From the NCBI GenBank assembly GCA_963930655.1, contig OZ005609.1, positions 13,250,501 through 13,314,500 of the forward strand: a stretch of DNA of 64,000 bases. Direction: 5' to 3'. The position numbers and the translations under genes are program-made. The stretch comes from Myrica gale (Eukaryota; Streptophyta; Magnoliopsida; Fagales; Myricaceae). Below are positions 12,458-22,828 of this stretch, piece after piece (the stretch's first letter is position 1; each line of letters begins with the position of its first letter). Under the pieces are notes generated by a model that worked only from the letters and a program-made list of their open reading frames with translations, had not been told where the DNA came from and did not search any database.

Positions 12458-13740
12458 GCCACGTATTGGTTGACTGACTTCATAATATGATCTTCCTCGT
12501 GGGATGGAGTTTTGAAATGCATTTTATTCACCCCCCAATGGATATCCTGTTCTCTTGTTACAATCATAATCTTGAATTCTGCTTCTGCTCATGAATTTTG
12601 TAGAATTCCTGAGTTTTCGAGTGCCATGTTTCACATTTGAACAACCACCGTGACGTGATGGTTTGACTTTGACCGATTACAATCAAGGCACCACATTCTT
12701 CATAGCTTTCTGAACGGAATCCTACGGCTTGGACTACTCGACATCCATTTCTTCTAGATCTCAGAAAAGGTGGCAAATTCAAGCAAGTGGGCTCTGAGAA
12801 ATTATTCCATGGAACATATTCGCCCTGGATCTAGGAATAACCCAAATTGGGATTATCGCTTAGAATTACGATAGCTTTCACAAATATCTATTATTTATGG
12901 GGAAAATATCACCCTTACTCCTATAAACTTTACTTTAAAATGTAAAACTACTAAAAGTGAAGATTCTCTATTATTTATTAAAGATATTACAATTTTTTTT
13001 TGTTTTTCTCTGAACTTAAAAAAGGTTTGCTAGTGGCTGATCTACTGAAACTCAGATGTGCTCCGAATGGCGTGGAGCCACCCTACCTATAGGGGGGTTT
13101 TGGAATCCGGCCATAATCTCGGGCTCGCGAGGCGATATTTCCAACATTTTCATTAGGCAACCCGCGTAGGGGAGAACTGATTTACGTGTGGGGATTAGGA
13201 CCACTACACTCTGCCAGCTGCCCCTTTCAGTCTCCTACCAAGCGGTGGTCAAAGCTAGAGCAGGCGGGACAAATTTTTAACCTTTGGGTACACGTTCTAC
13301 AAAAGAGCATGTAATATTTCAAGGGAAAGCAGTACATATCCGTCGAGGTGGTAATATGACAGCGCACAAACTCGCCCGTTGGGCTGCTGCTAGTGTACCC
13401 TCCTTAGTATTGTAGTTTATTTTCATCTTGCTTCTCGTAGTTTCCTTAGTATTGTAGTTTATTTTCATCTTGCTTCTCGTAGTTTCTATCATCTCGTTTC
13501 ATTTGTTTAGTTTTTACTACACTGGAATACAGTATCGTAGTTTTTGATCAATAACAAAAAATTGTACTTCTTAATTGGCATCTTAAAGAGGCGTTAAGTT
13601 TCCCGCTATGGCTGCTCACTATCTTTCAGAAGCATTTTCTTGAAATAAGCCTGCAATGGGTATACCGCACTTGATCATAAGAATCATCTAACACGTACGA
13701 ACACGCAACCACAGCACTGTCAAAAAGTCCTGATCGAGAA
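12458..13740. other. FolD 3' flank and intergenic DNA
   Basis: Begins with the 3'UTR of the folate gene. No coding potential is recognised. It contains a 42-bp direct repeat, listed separately. Confidence 0.45.
13401..13484 (+). repeat. 42-bp tandem duplication
   Basis: A 42-base unit starting TCCTTAGTATTGTAG occurs twice back to back (13401-13442 and 13443-13484), apparently identical, so the duplication is recent. Confidence 0.85.
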
Positions 13741-13755
13741 TCCGATAGATATACA

Positions 13756-13957
13756 TATATTGTGGTGTTTGTTCGTGGAAATTTTGGGTATTGAGGTTTG
13801 TGAAAAAAGTATAGATATTTTATGGAAAAATGAGGAGAGAAGATTTAATTGAATAGTATAATATTATTTTATAATTTAATGAGGAGATAGATTATTTTAT
13901 AATTATTTGGAAATTTTGAGGAGTAAAAATTTCGAGAAACAAACGCCGCCGATCAGC
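13756..13957. mobile_element. Short AT-rich MITE with GGTGTTTGTT ends
   Basis: Starts near GGTGTTTGTTCGTG and ends near GAGAAACAAACGCC, so the ends are imperfect inverted repeats of about 14 bases. The interior (TATAGATATTTTATGG and similar blocks) is also found at 46328-46550, so this is a repeat family. No coding capacity; superfamily not established. Confidence 0.55.
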
Positions 13958-14222
13958 TCTCACGTCACGAGCGTTTCCAGAAAGGTAATAGAAAGTCAGT
14001 CCTCATGAAGTTAAGTTGTCTAACAAGGTATTGCCCGTTTCATATGGACAAGAAATCTTGATTGCGGGATCCACTGTGAAAAACTATTGCCCAATCGAGG
14101 GCAATAGGAATATTGCTTGGACAGATAGACTTGCCCAGTCTAAAGGCGGCCGTGGCGTGATCGCTTCCACCATAGCTTGGATTTATCTAATTGGGCAAGG
14201 GAGCTACTGCAGACAATATTGT

Positions 14223-14226
<4 letters not shown>

Positions 14227-14278
<52 letters not shown>
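14227..14278 (+). repeat. (AT)n(GT)n microsatellite
   Basis: An uninterrupted AT run passes directly into a short GT run, upstream of the desiccation gene promoter. It is a likely length-polymorphic locus. Confidence 0.95.
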
Positions 14279-14695
14279 TACTTGGGCATTCTTTCACGAG
14301 TTGAGCTTATGTAATAATGACAAGTGCCCAAACTTAAAAAATTAATAAAATAAAAAAGAGATATTCATGATCGATATCATCATCATGAATATTAAGTTTC
14401 TATAGGATCTTAAACAGGCTCTAGAAAGCTAGTTCACAGCATTGGGTGAGACGTACTAGCATTGCTTGCACGAATGGATCAGTTTCAACAAATTAATTCA
14501 TAGATCACATGCAGTCATTGTCTACTATTCAATTTGCAACCAAACATCTAGGCTTTGTTTCATGAACTGGGTACAATGCTTTCACACACACCGATTGTAC
14601 CGGTCTCCAAGCTAAGACATCAATGACAAATACACCTGGCACGTACTTCGGACTTAATGTGCCACTATTCAGCATTCGCTAGCCTTAGCCGACTC

Positions 14696-14702
14696 TATAA
14701 AA
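14696..14702 (+). promoter_or_regulatory. TATA box of the desiccation-related gene
   Basis: TATAAAA about 50 bases upstream of the ATG at 14752. The same block (CTATAAAAGCTG) precedes the truncated second copy at 35622, so promoter and first exon were duplicated together. Confidence 0.7.
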
Positions 14703-14751
14703 GCTGCCATTTTCTCTCGCTCATGCACGTACACAATTTTAGCTGTTTTCT

Positions 14752-17700
14752 ATGGCAGCCAGAAGAAAAATGGCTCCTATTGCTTTCTTCACTGCCCTTA
14801 TCTTTATGCTTTCATTGAAATTTAGCCTGGTCACTGGTAGTGCTGCCTATTGCGGACCCATTGAAGCCACTGACAGGGACCGGATTCAATTTGCTCTTAA
14901 CCTGGAGTTCCTTGAAGCAGAGTTCTTCTTGTATGGAGCACTTGGTCGAGGACTGGACAGCATCGCTCCGTCTTTTGCTAAGGGTGGTCCGCCTCCGATC
15001 GGCGGCCAGAAGGCCAATCTTGACCCTCTAGTTGGTAGGATCATTGAGGAATTTGCTTATCAAGAAGTTGGTCATCTCAGGTTCAACTCGAATTATATTA
15101 GAACTTTAATTTGTCCATATGAAATTCCGTGCACTGACGTTCTTCTTCGTTTTTTTTATTTGGTCAAGCACGACTATTTGTTATTGATATATTCAAGGCA
15201 GAGTACTGTTTTATAATGTTTTTGTAAATTCCCATTAACGACGATTTTTCAGGGCTATTATTACGACAGTAGGAGGAATTCGAAGGCCGCAGTTGGATAT
15301 CAGCGCTGAAACTATGAGTTCGGTTAATGTGTGAAGCGGGACCGTATGAAGCGGTGTGGAGCTGCGGTCAGGATCTCCACACCGCTCATCCAACGGTCCC
15401 GCTTCATACACCGAATAAATGAGGCTTTTTCCGGTCCAGCCACCGAACTCCCCCCGGTCCAGCACTTCGAATTCAAAATTTGGAGTTCAGACCCCCCTTC
15501 CCGAATTAAAGCAGATCTCGCCCGTTCCCTTCCCGAAAATCACCCAAGCCCTTCCCGAAAATCACTCCTTCTTCCTCCCCCAACCCCTTCCCTGTTCCAG
15601 CACCTTCTTCCTCCCCCAAACCCTTCCCGAAAATCACCCAAGCCCTTCCCGAAAATCACTCCTTCTTCCTCCCCCAACCCCTTCCCTGTTCCAGCACCTT
15701 CTTCCTCCCCCAAACCCTTCCCGAAAATCACTCCTTCTTCCTCCCCCAACCCACCATCGCAGAAGACCCAACCCGTCTGATTTTCGGGAAGGGTTTGGGT
15801 GATTTTCGGGAAGGGTTTGAATTAGTCCAAGGCGTTAGAAATTTCGGGTCAATGACCTTTTTCTTCTGAAATATGTGGTTATAGGATGATACCTTGACCG
15901 GGACAGAAGCTTCAGTTGATGTGTCGACGAAATCCAACTTGAACAAACTTGTACAGATAGGGGAAAGCCTATTGCAGAAACCAGTCTCAAGGGTGAATTT
16001 GGAGACGGGTCTGTCAGAGCCAGTCGAAAATGGTGGCACAAATGAGGAGGCTTTGAGAAAGTACGGAAAAACATGCTTGCACTAGTAACACTTTTCATTA
16101 GATTGCATCTGTTGGTGTTATCATTAATTATTTACTAATACAGAACTGACTCATGTGCATAAACTTCTCTGTACAGGTTCGCAAAAATACTTTCACAAGA
16201 AAGGAGTCTTCGAGAGGTCAAATCACCTCACACGAAAAAGCTTCACTTGTAGTACTGTGCAGACTACGTAGTATTGCCCTCCAAGATTATTCTTTCCAAT
16301 TTTAAGTTGTCTGTAGAAGTGGCAAGAAAGAATTCATTATTCGTTGATCCTTTCATGCTAAAATGAGAAAAGTTGTCTCAATAAGTTTGGAAGTTTTGTG
16401 CAAAAGTTATGAACTATGTGTGGGCTATACAAGCAATGAAGCGCAATTATAATGGCTACCTGCAGTTGTTTTGGGTCGAATTAAAAAGCCTAAAAGAAGT
16501 TGGGGTTCGGCCAAGGGTGACGATAAGCCATGAGTCATATCTAGGCAGCATTGATATCTCTGCCCCAGTCTCCTACCCGAATTTAAAGCAGACTTGCAAC
16601 AATAAGGTTTTCATGACGAAATGGTCTAACTCCCTGATCATAATATTTAAGGAAAATTTATTTTCCACTGAATTTATTCAACCAACCCTATGTAGCCAAT
16701 GACATTCTAGAACTAAATCAATCGTCTTACTGCTAATTATTTGGCAATTGCTCAAGATCAGGAACGAAAATTAGCTACAAATACAGTCCGCGGATTAAAT
16801 TTCGGATCAAAGAAGGCCTTAAAAAAAATTTGGGAAAATAAAACTTGATCCCTAGGAATTAAGAAGCGAAACAAAGGCTTTCTCAAATAAGTATTCAAAA
16901 CCAGTGTGGTTTAGATCGAACTTTCGTCGTTCTACTAAATCTAGACATTTGGGTTGCCACCGTTTGTGGGAAAAACCGAAAAAGAAAAGGGAAAACAATG
17001 GCAAATTGCTTTTAAATGAAGATGAGAAACATTTTCCATTTCCCAACGCAACACGTCTCAATTATGCGCATATCCACTTATACATTGGGGCTGCTGATCA
17101 AAGATAATGAGTTCTAATTGGATAAGGGCTTAACCCTGAAGATCACCTAATATTTGTGAAGTCCATCTGCCACAATAACTGCATCCACATCGCCATGTAT
17201 GACTATTTCACCTAATTCTGTTCACCTGCAATTCTTCTGGATTTTCAAGTCTTCAACTACAATTCTTGCAAAAATAGTGTCTAAGATGCCGCCACCTTTT
17301 TGTGTCTGAATTAGGCAAGAGCACTATATGAAATTGAACCGCAGGGGAATACCCCCTCACTTTACAGGATAAAGAAATGCCAAAGCATCATGCGCAGCAT
17401 CAAAGCAAGTCGCAATAAGATCCAAAGCCAGCCGAGTGCCACAAATGCACAGTAGACATTCCTCAGCCAAGCTTGCAGCATGATGCATGTCTACAAGCAG
17501 TGGAGATAAAAAAAACTAAGAATGGTCCCAGAAAGTACATAAGTTTTTCAGCGTGATATCAACAGCCATGGCTATGTGCATATTTGTTGTTTTATGCTTT
17601 GGCTTATATGCATATTATGTTGATATTATGTTGAGTAAAAGAGAATACTTTTCCATTAAAATATAATTTTACATAAAAAACAATAGTGAGACCCGTACAT

Positions 17701-19530
17701 GACTTTTAGATTCTAACAACCCGTACAATAATTTGATTTACCTCACGGACACACACCTACACCTATTCATGCACCATCCACACACACTTTCTTTTACTCT
17801 GCACTTTCTACTTTCACACAAGGACACGGCTCACATCACTTTTTACCTCACTTTCACTCCTACCACAAGTTACTCACTTCCTATTCATTGGACACGAAGT
17901 CTATCTAATTAAATTTTCATCAGATAAAGAAGAGAAGCAATTACAATTTTCATCAGATAAAGTAGGCAATAAGTGGATGCAACACTACACAACTCACACT
18001 GCATCATAAAAGCATGCTGTATCTCTACTGTCAACAAATAAAGCAAAAGAACCCCTATCACCGCTACTAGATTCTTCCGGAGTAGTAACTGCTTGTACTC
18101 TACCTATGACGAGAAGGAAAATTGAGATCAAGAGGATCGACAAGAAGAAGGCAAGGCAGGTGACTTTCTCTAAGAGGACCAAGGGGCTGTTTAAGAAGGC
18201 TATGGAGCTCTCAACTCTCTGCGATGCTGAAATAGCTCTCATAGTTTTTTCTGCTACTGGAAAGCTCTTCGAGTACGGCAGCTCGAGGTTTCTCTTCCTG
18301 TCTCTCTCTCTTTTTTATTTTATTTTTATAAGTACTCTTCCTATCTCTCTCATAGACGCATCTTTCTTATACTTATAGAAATTAAAGCTATGAATGTCTT
18401 CTACGAAGGTCTGCACCTTTAGATCGTTTTCTCCCCGCATTATCCAGCAAATATTTCGTTGTCTATACTTCAGCTCATATAATGTAATTTATGCTGTAAA
18501 TCAAAACTGGAAAAAAAAACTGAAAGTACCTCTTACAGCAGGGTTGGGTCTTCTGCGATGGGGGAGGAAGAACGGGCTGGAACAGAGAAGGGTTTGGGGG
18601 AGGAAGAAGGGGCTGGAACAGGGAAGGGGTTGGGGGAGGAAGAAGGAGTGATTTTCGGGAAGGGAACGGGCGAGATCTGCTTTAATTCGGGAAGAGGGTC
18701 TGAACTCCAAATTTTGAATTCGAAGTGCTAGACCGGGGGGAGTTCGGTGGCTGGACCGGAAAAAGCCTCATTTATTCGGTGTATGAAGCGGGACCGTTGG
18801 ATGAGCGGTGTGGAGATCCTGACCGCAGCTCCACACCGCTTCATACGGTCCCGCTTCACACATTAACCGAACTCCTGAAACTATTGCGAAAATCTTTGAC
18901 GCAGCAGTTGGTTTCAAATTGTCCCCTCCATTCGACCCTTACTTGGACACAGTCCACTATCTCTTAGCATCTTATGTAATCCCTTATGTAGGCCTTGTGG
19001 GTTACGTTGGCACCATTCCAGACCTTTACAACGCAACTTCTAAAAGTGTAAGAACCTCTCTCTCTCTCTCTCTCTCCCTCTCACGAATCCATTTTCCCGA
19101 TCACCTGTACAAATTTCAGATAAATAATTCTGAGCTATATGTCTTCTGGCAGTTGGTTGCTTCGCTTTTGGGCGTGGAGGCTGGACAGGACGCGGTGATA
19201 CGAGCATTACTATACGAGATAGCCAACGAGCCGGTTCTTCCCTATGACATTACCGTGGCCAACTTCACGAATCATATATCCGAGCTTAGAAACAAGCTGG
19301 GCGGCTGTGGCATCAAAGATGAAGGGCTTATAGTACCTCTATTTCTTGGGGCAGAAAATCGGACGGACAGTAACATCCTCTCAGCTAATCCCAATTCCCT
19401 TTCGTATGCTCGGACACCACCGGAGATTTTGAGGATAGTGTACGGAACTGGCAGTGAGTATAAACCTGGTGGGTTTCACCCTAAAGGCGGAGGTGGGAAC
19501 ATTGCGAAGAGGTTTCTTGCCAAAACTTAG
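14752..19530 (+). CDS. Desiccation-related protein (PCC13-62 type), exon 2 split by a Pack-MULE
   Basis: Exons are 14752-15080, then 15253-15315 joined across the insertion to 18885-19047, then 19153-19530. Ignoring the insertion and one copy of its target duplication, these make a frame of 310 residues with no stop; PCC13-62 proteins are about that length. Residues 1-30 are a signal peptide (hydrophobic [18 protein letters not shown]). The rest is the ferritin-like domain, with the core motifs [15 protein letters not shown] and [10 protein letters not shown], then [27 protein letters not shown] and, near the end, [11 protein letters not shown]. The family is linked to desiccation tolerance; the biochemical role is unclear. 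As it stands, the transcript would run into a 3.56-kb insertion after SAET, so the allele is probably null unless the insert is spliced out. Partial duplicates lie at 30400-30640 and 33700-35725. Confidence 0.9.
15316..15776 (+). repeat. Left long terminal inverted repeat of the Pack-MULE
   Basis: The outer part contains a two-step internal palindrome: 15332-15344 pairs with 15394-15406 (13 bp) and 15350-15361 pairs with 15375-15386 (12 bp). The inner part (about 15530-15770) is a C/T-rich tandem repeat built from CTTCCCGAAAATCACTCC and TTCCTCCCCCAACCC blocks. Copy number of these blocks differs from the right end. Proline/serine-rich open frames here are a by-product of the repeat and not genes. 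Confidence 0.9.
15885..16252 (+). pseudogene. Captured 3' end of a patatin-like phospholipase gene
   Basis: Two exons (15885-16060 and 16177-16252) with intact splice sites encode the last 83 residues of a patatin-like acyl hydrolase and a natural stop. The motifs [27 protein letters not shown] and [15 protein letters not shown] are typical of the plant patatin C-terminus. An acceptor (TTATAG) precedes the first exon. The catalytic GxSxG and DGG residues belong to the missing upstream exons, so the fragment cannot be an active lipase. It lies inside the Pack-MULE, so it was carried here from another locus. Confidence 0.9.
16253..18105. other. Pack-MULE interior between the two captured fragments
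   Basis: The start is probably the 3' flank of the captured patatin-like gene. The end (about 17700-18105) looks like 5' flank and leader captured with the MADS-box exon. Frames in between (16409-16702, 16904-17107) have no recognised domain; part of 16850-17100 might be a third captured segment, but I cannot identify it. Confidence 0.4.
18106..18287 (+). pseudogene. Captured first exon of an SVP/AGL24-type MADS-box gene
   Basis: Encodes the MADS DNA-binding domain in about 60 residues: [10 protein letters not shown], then [19 protein letters not shown] and [20 protein letters not shown]. The MTRxKI start and the [24 protein letters not shown] block are closest to the SVP/AGL24/JOINTLESS group. 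The exon ends with a donor (TCGAG|GTTTCT), exactly where MADS-box intron 1 normally starts. The I, K and C regions are absent, and translation reaches a stop at 18378 inside the captured intron. It could give a stand-alone MADS-domain peptide only if transcribed; no evidence for that is visible. Confidence 0.9.
18535..18874 (-). repeat. Right long terminal inverted repeat of the Pack-MULE
   Basis: Near-perfect inverse of the left end. Differences seen are a C/T in the GGTCC/TAGC block and a short indel plus C/T in the GACCC run. The inner tandem blocks are fewer than on the left, making this arm about 120 bp shorter. Confidence 0.9.
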
Positions 19531-20085
19531 TAGAGTAGGCTATACCCTGATCAGCTAGACGACTACTAGAAGCTGCGAAGGATTTGATAATAAAACTTCT
19601 GGTACCCGTACGGACGTACAATAAGATATGGATGTTAAATAAAATAAAACATAGAGTAATTAGTTATTTATTAGTATTCGATCTTGTACGTTCTATCACA
19701 GATCTAGAGATTTCCATTTTCCACCACAATATAATTTCTTATATTTTTAGTATATATCTCTCCTCGTGGTATCTTTGCATGTATCTTACCAAGATCAGAT
19801 AACTTAGCATATATGCATTGACCGACGATCAAAGAGATCCATATACATTTAAAGCGCACGACGGCAACCTATATGCGAATTACGACGAGAGATATTACAT
19901 CGAAGTTTGGATAAATTGACGACTTAATACTCAATTAAGAGTACTACAAGTGTATTCTGTACATATAATCTGAGCAAATAAATAAAAGCAGATCAGAATA
20001 TGCCGATCTCTACGTTTATTTCTAGTAATAATAATATACGTAAATTTCTCACAAGCATTTATAGTCCTAAAGGATTACGTGATCA
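19531..20085. other. 3' flank of the desiccation-related gene
   Basis: AT-rich 3'UTR and flank. The last 50 bases (CACAAGCATTTATAGTCCT) match 30430-30448, marking a duplicated segment. The counterpart resumes at 28145 after the CACTA element. Confidence 0.5.
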
Positions 20086-20955
20086 CACTACAAGAAATGA
20101 GCTTTTAGGTGACAAAAATCAGGGTGTCAAACCAGATTTTGTCACTTAAAGTAGTCTTTCTCTGTCAAAATATTAATTTCGTCATCAAATATCATATAGG
20201 AACCACAATACCATCTGAACCCTCAAAAACACGTTTGAACGTATTTCAGGAATGACGACGTAATCCAGTCACCAATGAGTGACGGTAAAAATCGTCACAA
20301 AAAAATAAATATCGTCCGGACTCCACACGACCCGTCTGGACTATGTACTGGGTGACAAATTGCAAATCATCTTAACTGAGTGACAATTAGAATCGTCACA
20401 ATTTTTCAAACAACGTCCGAACAACCCAAAAAGGTCGTCCGAATGCTTAAGACAGATTCTTTTTCCCAGACGTCTGGACCAAAAACCAGTCCGGACGGGT
20501 AAAGTTCTAGATATATTTCAAATTCATCGACATATTTAATGACGTTAAATTTGATTGAGCTACGTATAAAGTAGAAACGTCTTCGGACTCTTATAAAGTA
20601 CATTCGGACGTGTTCGAGTGACGTTTAGACTTTGTCAAGATCACAAACTCTCTCTCCTCTCTTAATCTTTTCTCCCAAACACTCTCTCGTCTATCAAACA
20701 ATATTCAGGTAAAAAAGTTTCCATAAATTTGCTTCTTAAGTTCATATATTTTAATTCAATATCGTCCGCTATTTAATTTGTTGGTTGTTTTCATTGACTA
20801 AATTAAGTTGTTTTGGTTCGGTTCGTTAGAAATATCGTTTGGACGGTGTTAAACGCAATCCGGACTGTTTTTCACAACGTTCGGACTGTTTTTATCTGTC
20901 CGGATGGTATACAATTTAAACGACGTAGTTTGATTTTCATTCGAACGTTTTTGAT

Positions 20956-21342
20956 ATGGGTCGGACGGTTTTTTCTAGGTTGACAATGGAACACTCAGGG
21001 AGAAATAACACCAATGTCGGGAGACAGACAAAGCGACCAGCTTGGACGGACGCCTTTTTAGTGGAGTTGAGGGAGAGTATTCGAGAAATAGTGATGCCGA
21101 CATATTCGTTGTATATGACGCTCCAATGCCAATTGACTGGTCTAGAGACCAAACTTACTCTAATGGATAGGGCTCTGACGAAAGAGCTCAATATTATGCG
21201 GAGGGAGCTGTTCTCTATGAGAGAGCAAGTGTTTGAGTTGTCCCGATCTGTCCATACCGTTCCGATACAGCTACAGACACTCGTCCGACGAGTGGATACT
21301 ATTGAGGAGCATTTGGCGCATGTTTGTGATCCCCTCGTTTAG
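20956..21342 (+). CDS. CACTA accessory protein, duplicated coiled-coil tail
   Basis: 128 residues, helical and charged. The sequence parallels the C-terminus of the protein at 22829-24026: RPAWTDAFLVELRESI aligns with QPGWMDDMMTQLTARM, LTGLETKL with LTALENKV, and TLVRRVDTIEEHLAHV with ALTRRIVEIGEHLRHI. It therefore looks like a diverged internal duplicate that has lost the N-terminal domain. A similar leader with a CT-rich stretch precedes both (20640-20710 and 22140-22250). Function unknown; it was probably a transposon accessory protein. Confidence 0.5.
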   Translation: MGRTVFSRLTMEHSGRNNTNVGRQTKRPAWTDAFLVELRESIREIVMPTYSLYMTLQCQLTGLETKLTLMDRALTKELNIMRRELFSMREQVFELSRSVHTVPIQLQTLVRRVDTIEEHLAHVCDPLV

Positions 21343-22828
21343 ATCTGGACGAGCCAGCTATCGATTTGGACAAGTTTCTTGTTTATGTTTTATTATTATT
21401 AATTATTTACATATCGTTTGAAAGACCGTCTCAGGCTTGTACTTGACATTATCATTGTATTTTTAGTTCGGTATTTGGATTATTTTTTATATTTTAAATT
21501 AGTTTATATTCTTTCACTTGATAAAATTTAGTACAATTTAAAGGGATAATCAGTAAGATTTAATAGGCTACTAGTACAAGTGTTATGTTAATAGAACAGG
21601 TAGTGCAATTAACTGTTACTAATTTTAATTTAATTAACTGAAATTAATTTTCTTCATTTATTTAAATTAGCAAATCAGCCGTTCGGACTACAACCACAAC
21701 ATCGGGACAACATAACAAATAAGCATTCGAACAAAGAGGGATAGGGTCCGGACTGTTATAATTAGGCGACACCGTTGGAACGGAGGAGCAACACGTCCGG
21801 ACTACTATGTAACCGTCTCATGGTTTACACGTGTTTACTTTACAAGATGGTAGGAAACAGTTGTGCACATCCGAATGTGCTCGGACATCTGCATCAGCCA
21901 AAGGTGCGGTGCCACGTCGCGCAGTTTAGAAGTAATTAAGTTCGAACGTCTAAAACAGGTCCGGACGTATTTAGTGTGTCGAACCGTTTTGAAACGGTTT
22001 AAATTTTGGCATTTAATACGCGTGCGTTGTTTGGGATACGTGTGAAAACTTACCGTCCGGACTGTTAGTATAGAGTCCGGATGGATATTTAACCGTCGCA
22101 TGGTTTACACATGTTTACGTTACAAAAGCCAAACAGTTCAGCATTTTCATAACAAATTATTCGTCTCTTCAAAATCTCATAGCTCTCAAATCTTTTCTTC
22201 TCAAATCGTAACCTAATATTATTCTTTCGAAGCTCTAATCTCGTTAAGGTATTTTTTTAACTTTTAACATGATTTTAGCCATAAAAATTTCATTTTTTTA
22301 TAGTTTTACGTATAGATTTTCAATTCCATTTTTTGCATTGTACATTATGTTTTTTGATTGATTTTTACGTAGAAATTGATTGTGTTAATTGTTAGCATTG
22401 TTTTGAGTATGATAGTTTGTGTTTTGGTTGTGTTTTTGGGCGTGTATGGTGGTGGAGGGACGCTGTCATGGTTGAGGTAACCCGGTAGTGACACAGCGTC
22501 CGGAATTTTACGTTAGAGTCCAGACGCTAATGTTTAAAGTCCAGACTTTTACATTAAGGTTTGAACCCTTACGTTTAACGTCCGTACTTTTTTTAATGTC
22601 ATTTGGACTTAATGTTGAGGGCGTTCGAACTGGTTTATTTATGTTGGGACGTATTAGCATTGCTACGTCGTTTTGAATTCAGTCCGTACGTTTTAACATT
22701 GAAATTAATTCAGTCCGGACGATATTATTATTCTTCGGTTATACGTTCGGACGCTTTGAAATTTTAGTTTGGACGTTTTTTGTTGGTTCGGACGCCTTTG
22801 TACAGTTCGGTGCTTTTGCATATATTAA

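Larger units (their letters stand above)
15316..18874. mobile_element. Pack-MULE (non-autonomous Mutator-like element) carrying two host gene fragments
   Basis: The element is 3,559 bp and is flanked by the 10-bp direct repeat CTGAAACTAT (15306-15315 and 18875-18884), in the 9-11 bp range made by Mutator-type transposases. It starts GAGTTCGGTTAATG and ends with the exact inverse. Long terminal inverted repeats (about 15316-15776 and 18535-18874) differ at only two sites over the outer 220 or so bases, suggesting recent insertion. It encodes no transposase. Inside, on the plus strand, are the end of a patatin-like gene (15885-16252) and the first exon of a MADS-box gene (18106-18287), both with their intron borders. 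That is the defining feature of a Pack-MULE. It sits in the coding exon of the desiccation gene. Confidence 0.9.

Noticed and set aside
15331-15802. Two overlapping proline/serine-rich frames of 127-149 codons
   Set aside because: They lie in the terminal inverted repeat of the Pack-MULE and arise from its C/T-rich tandem blocks; the mirror frames recur at 18501-18710.
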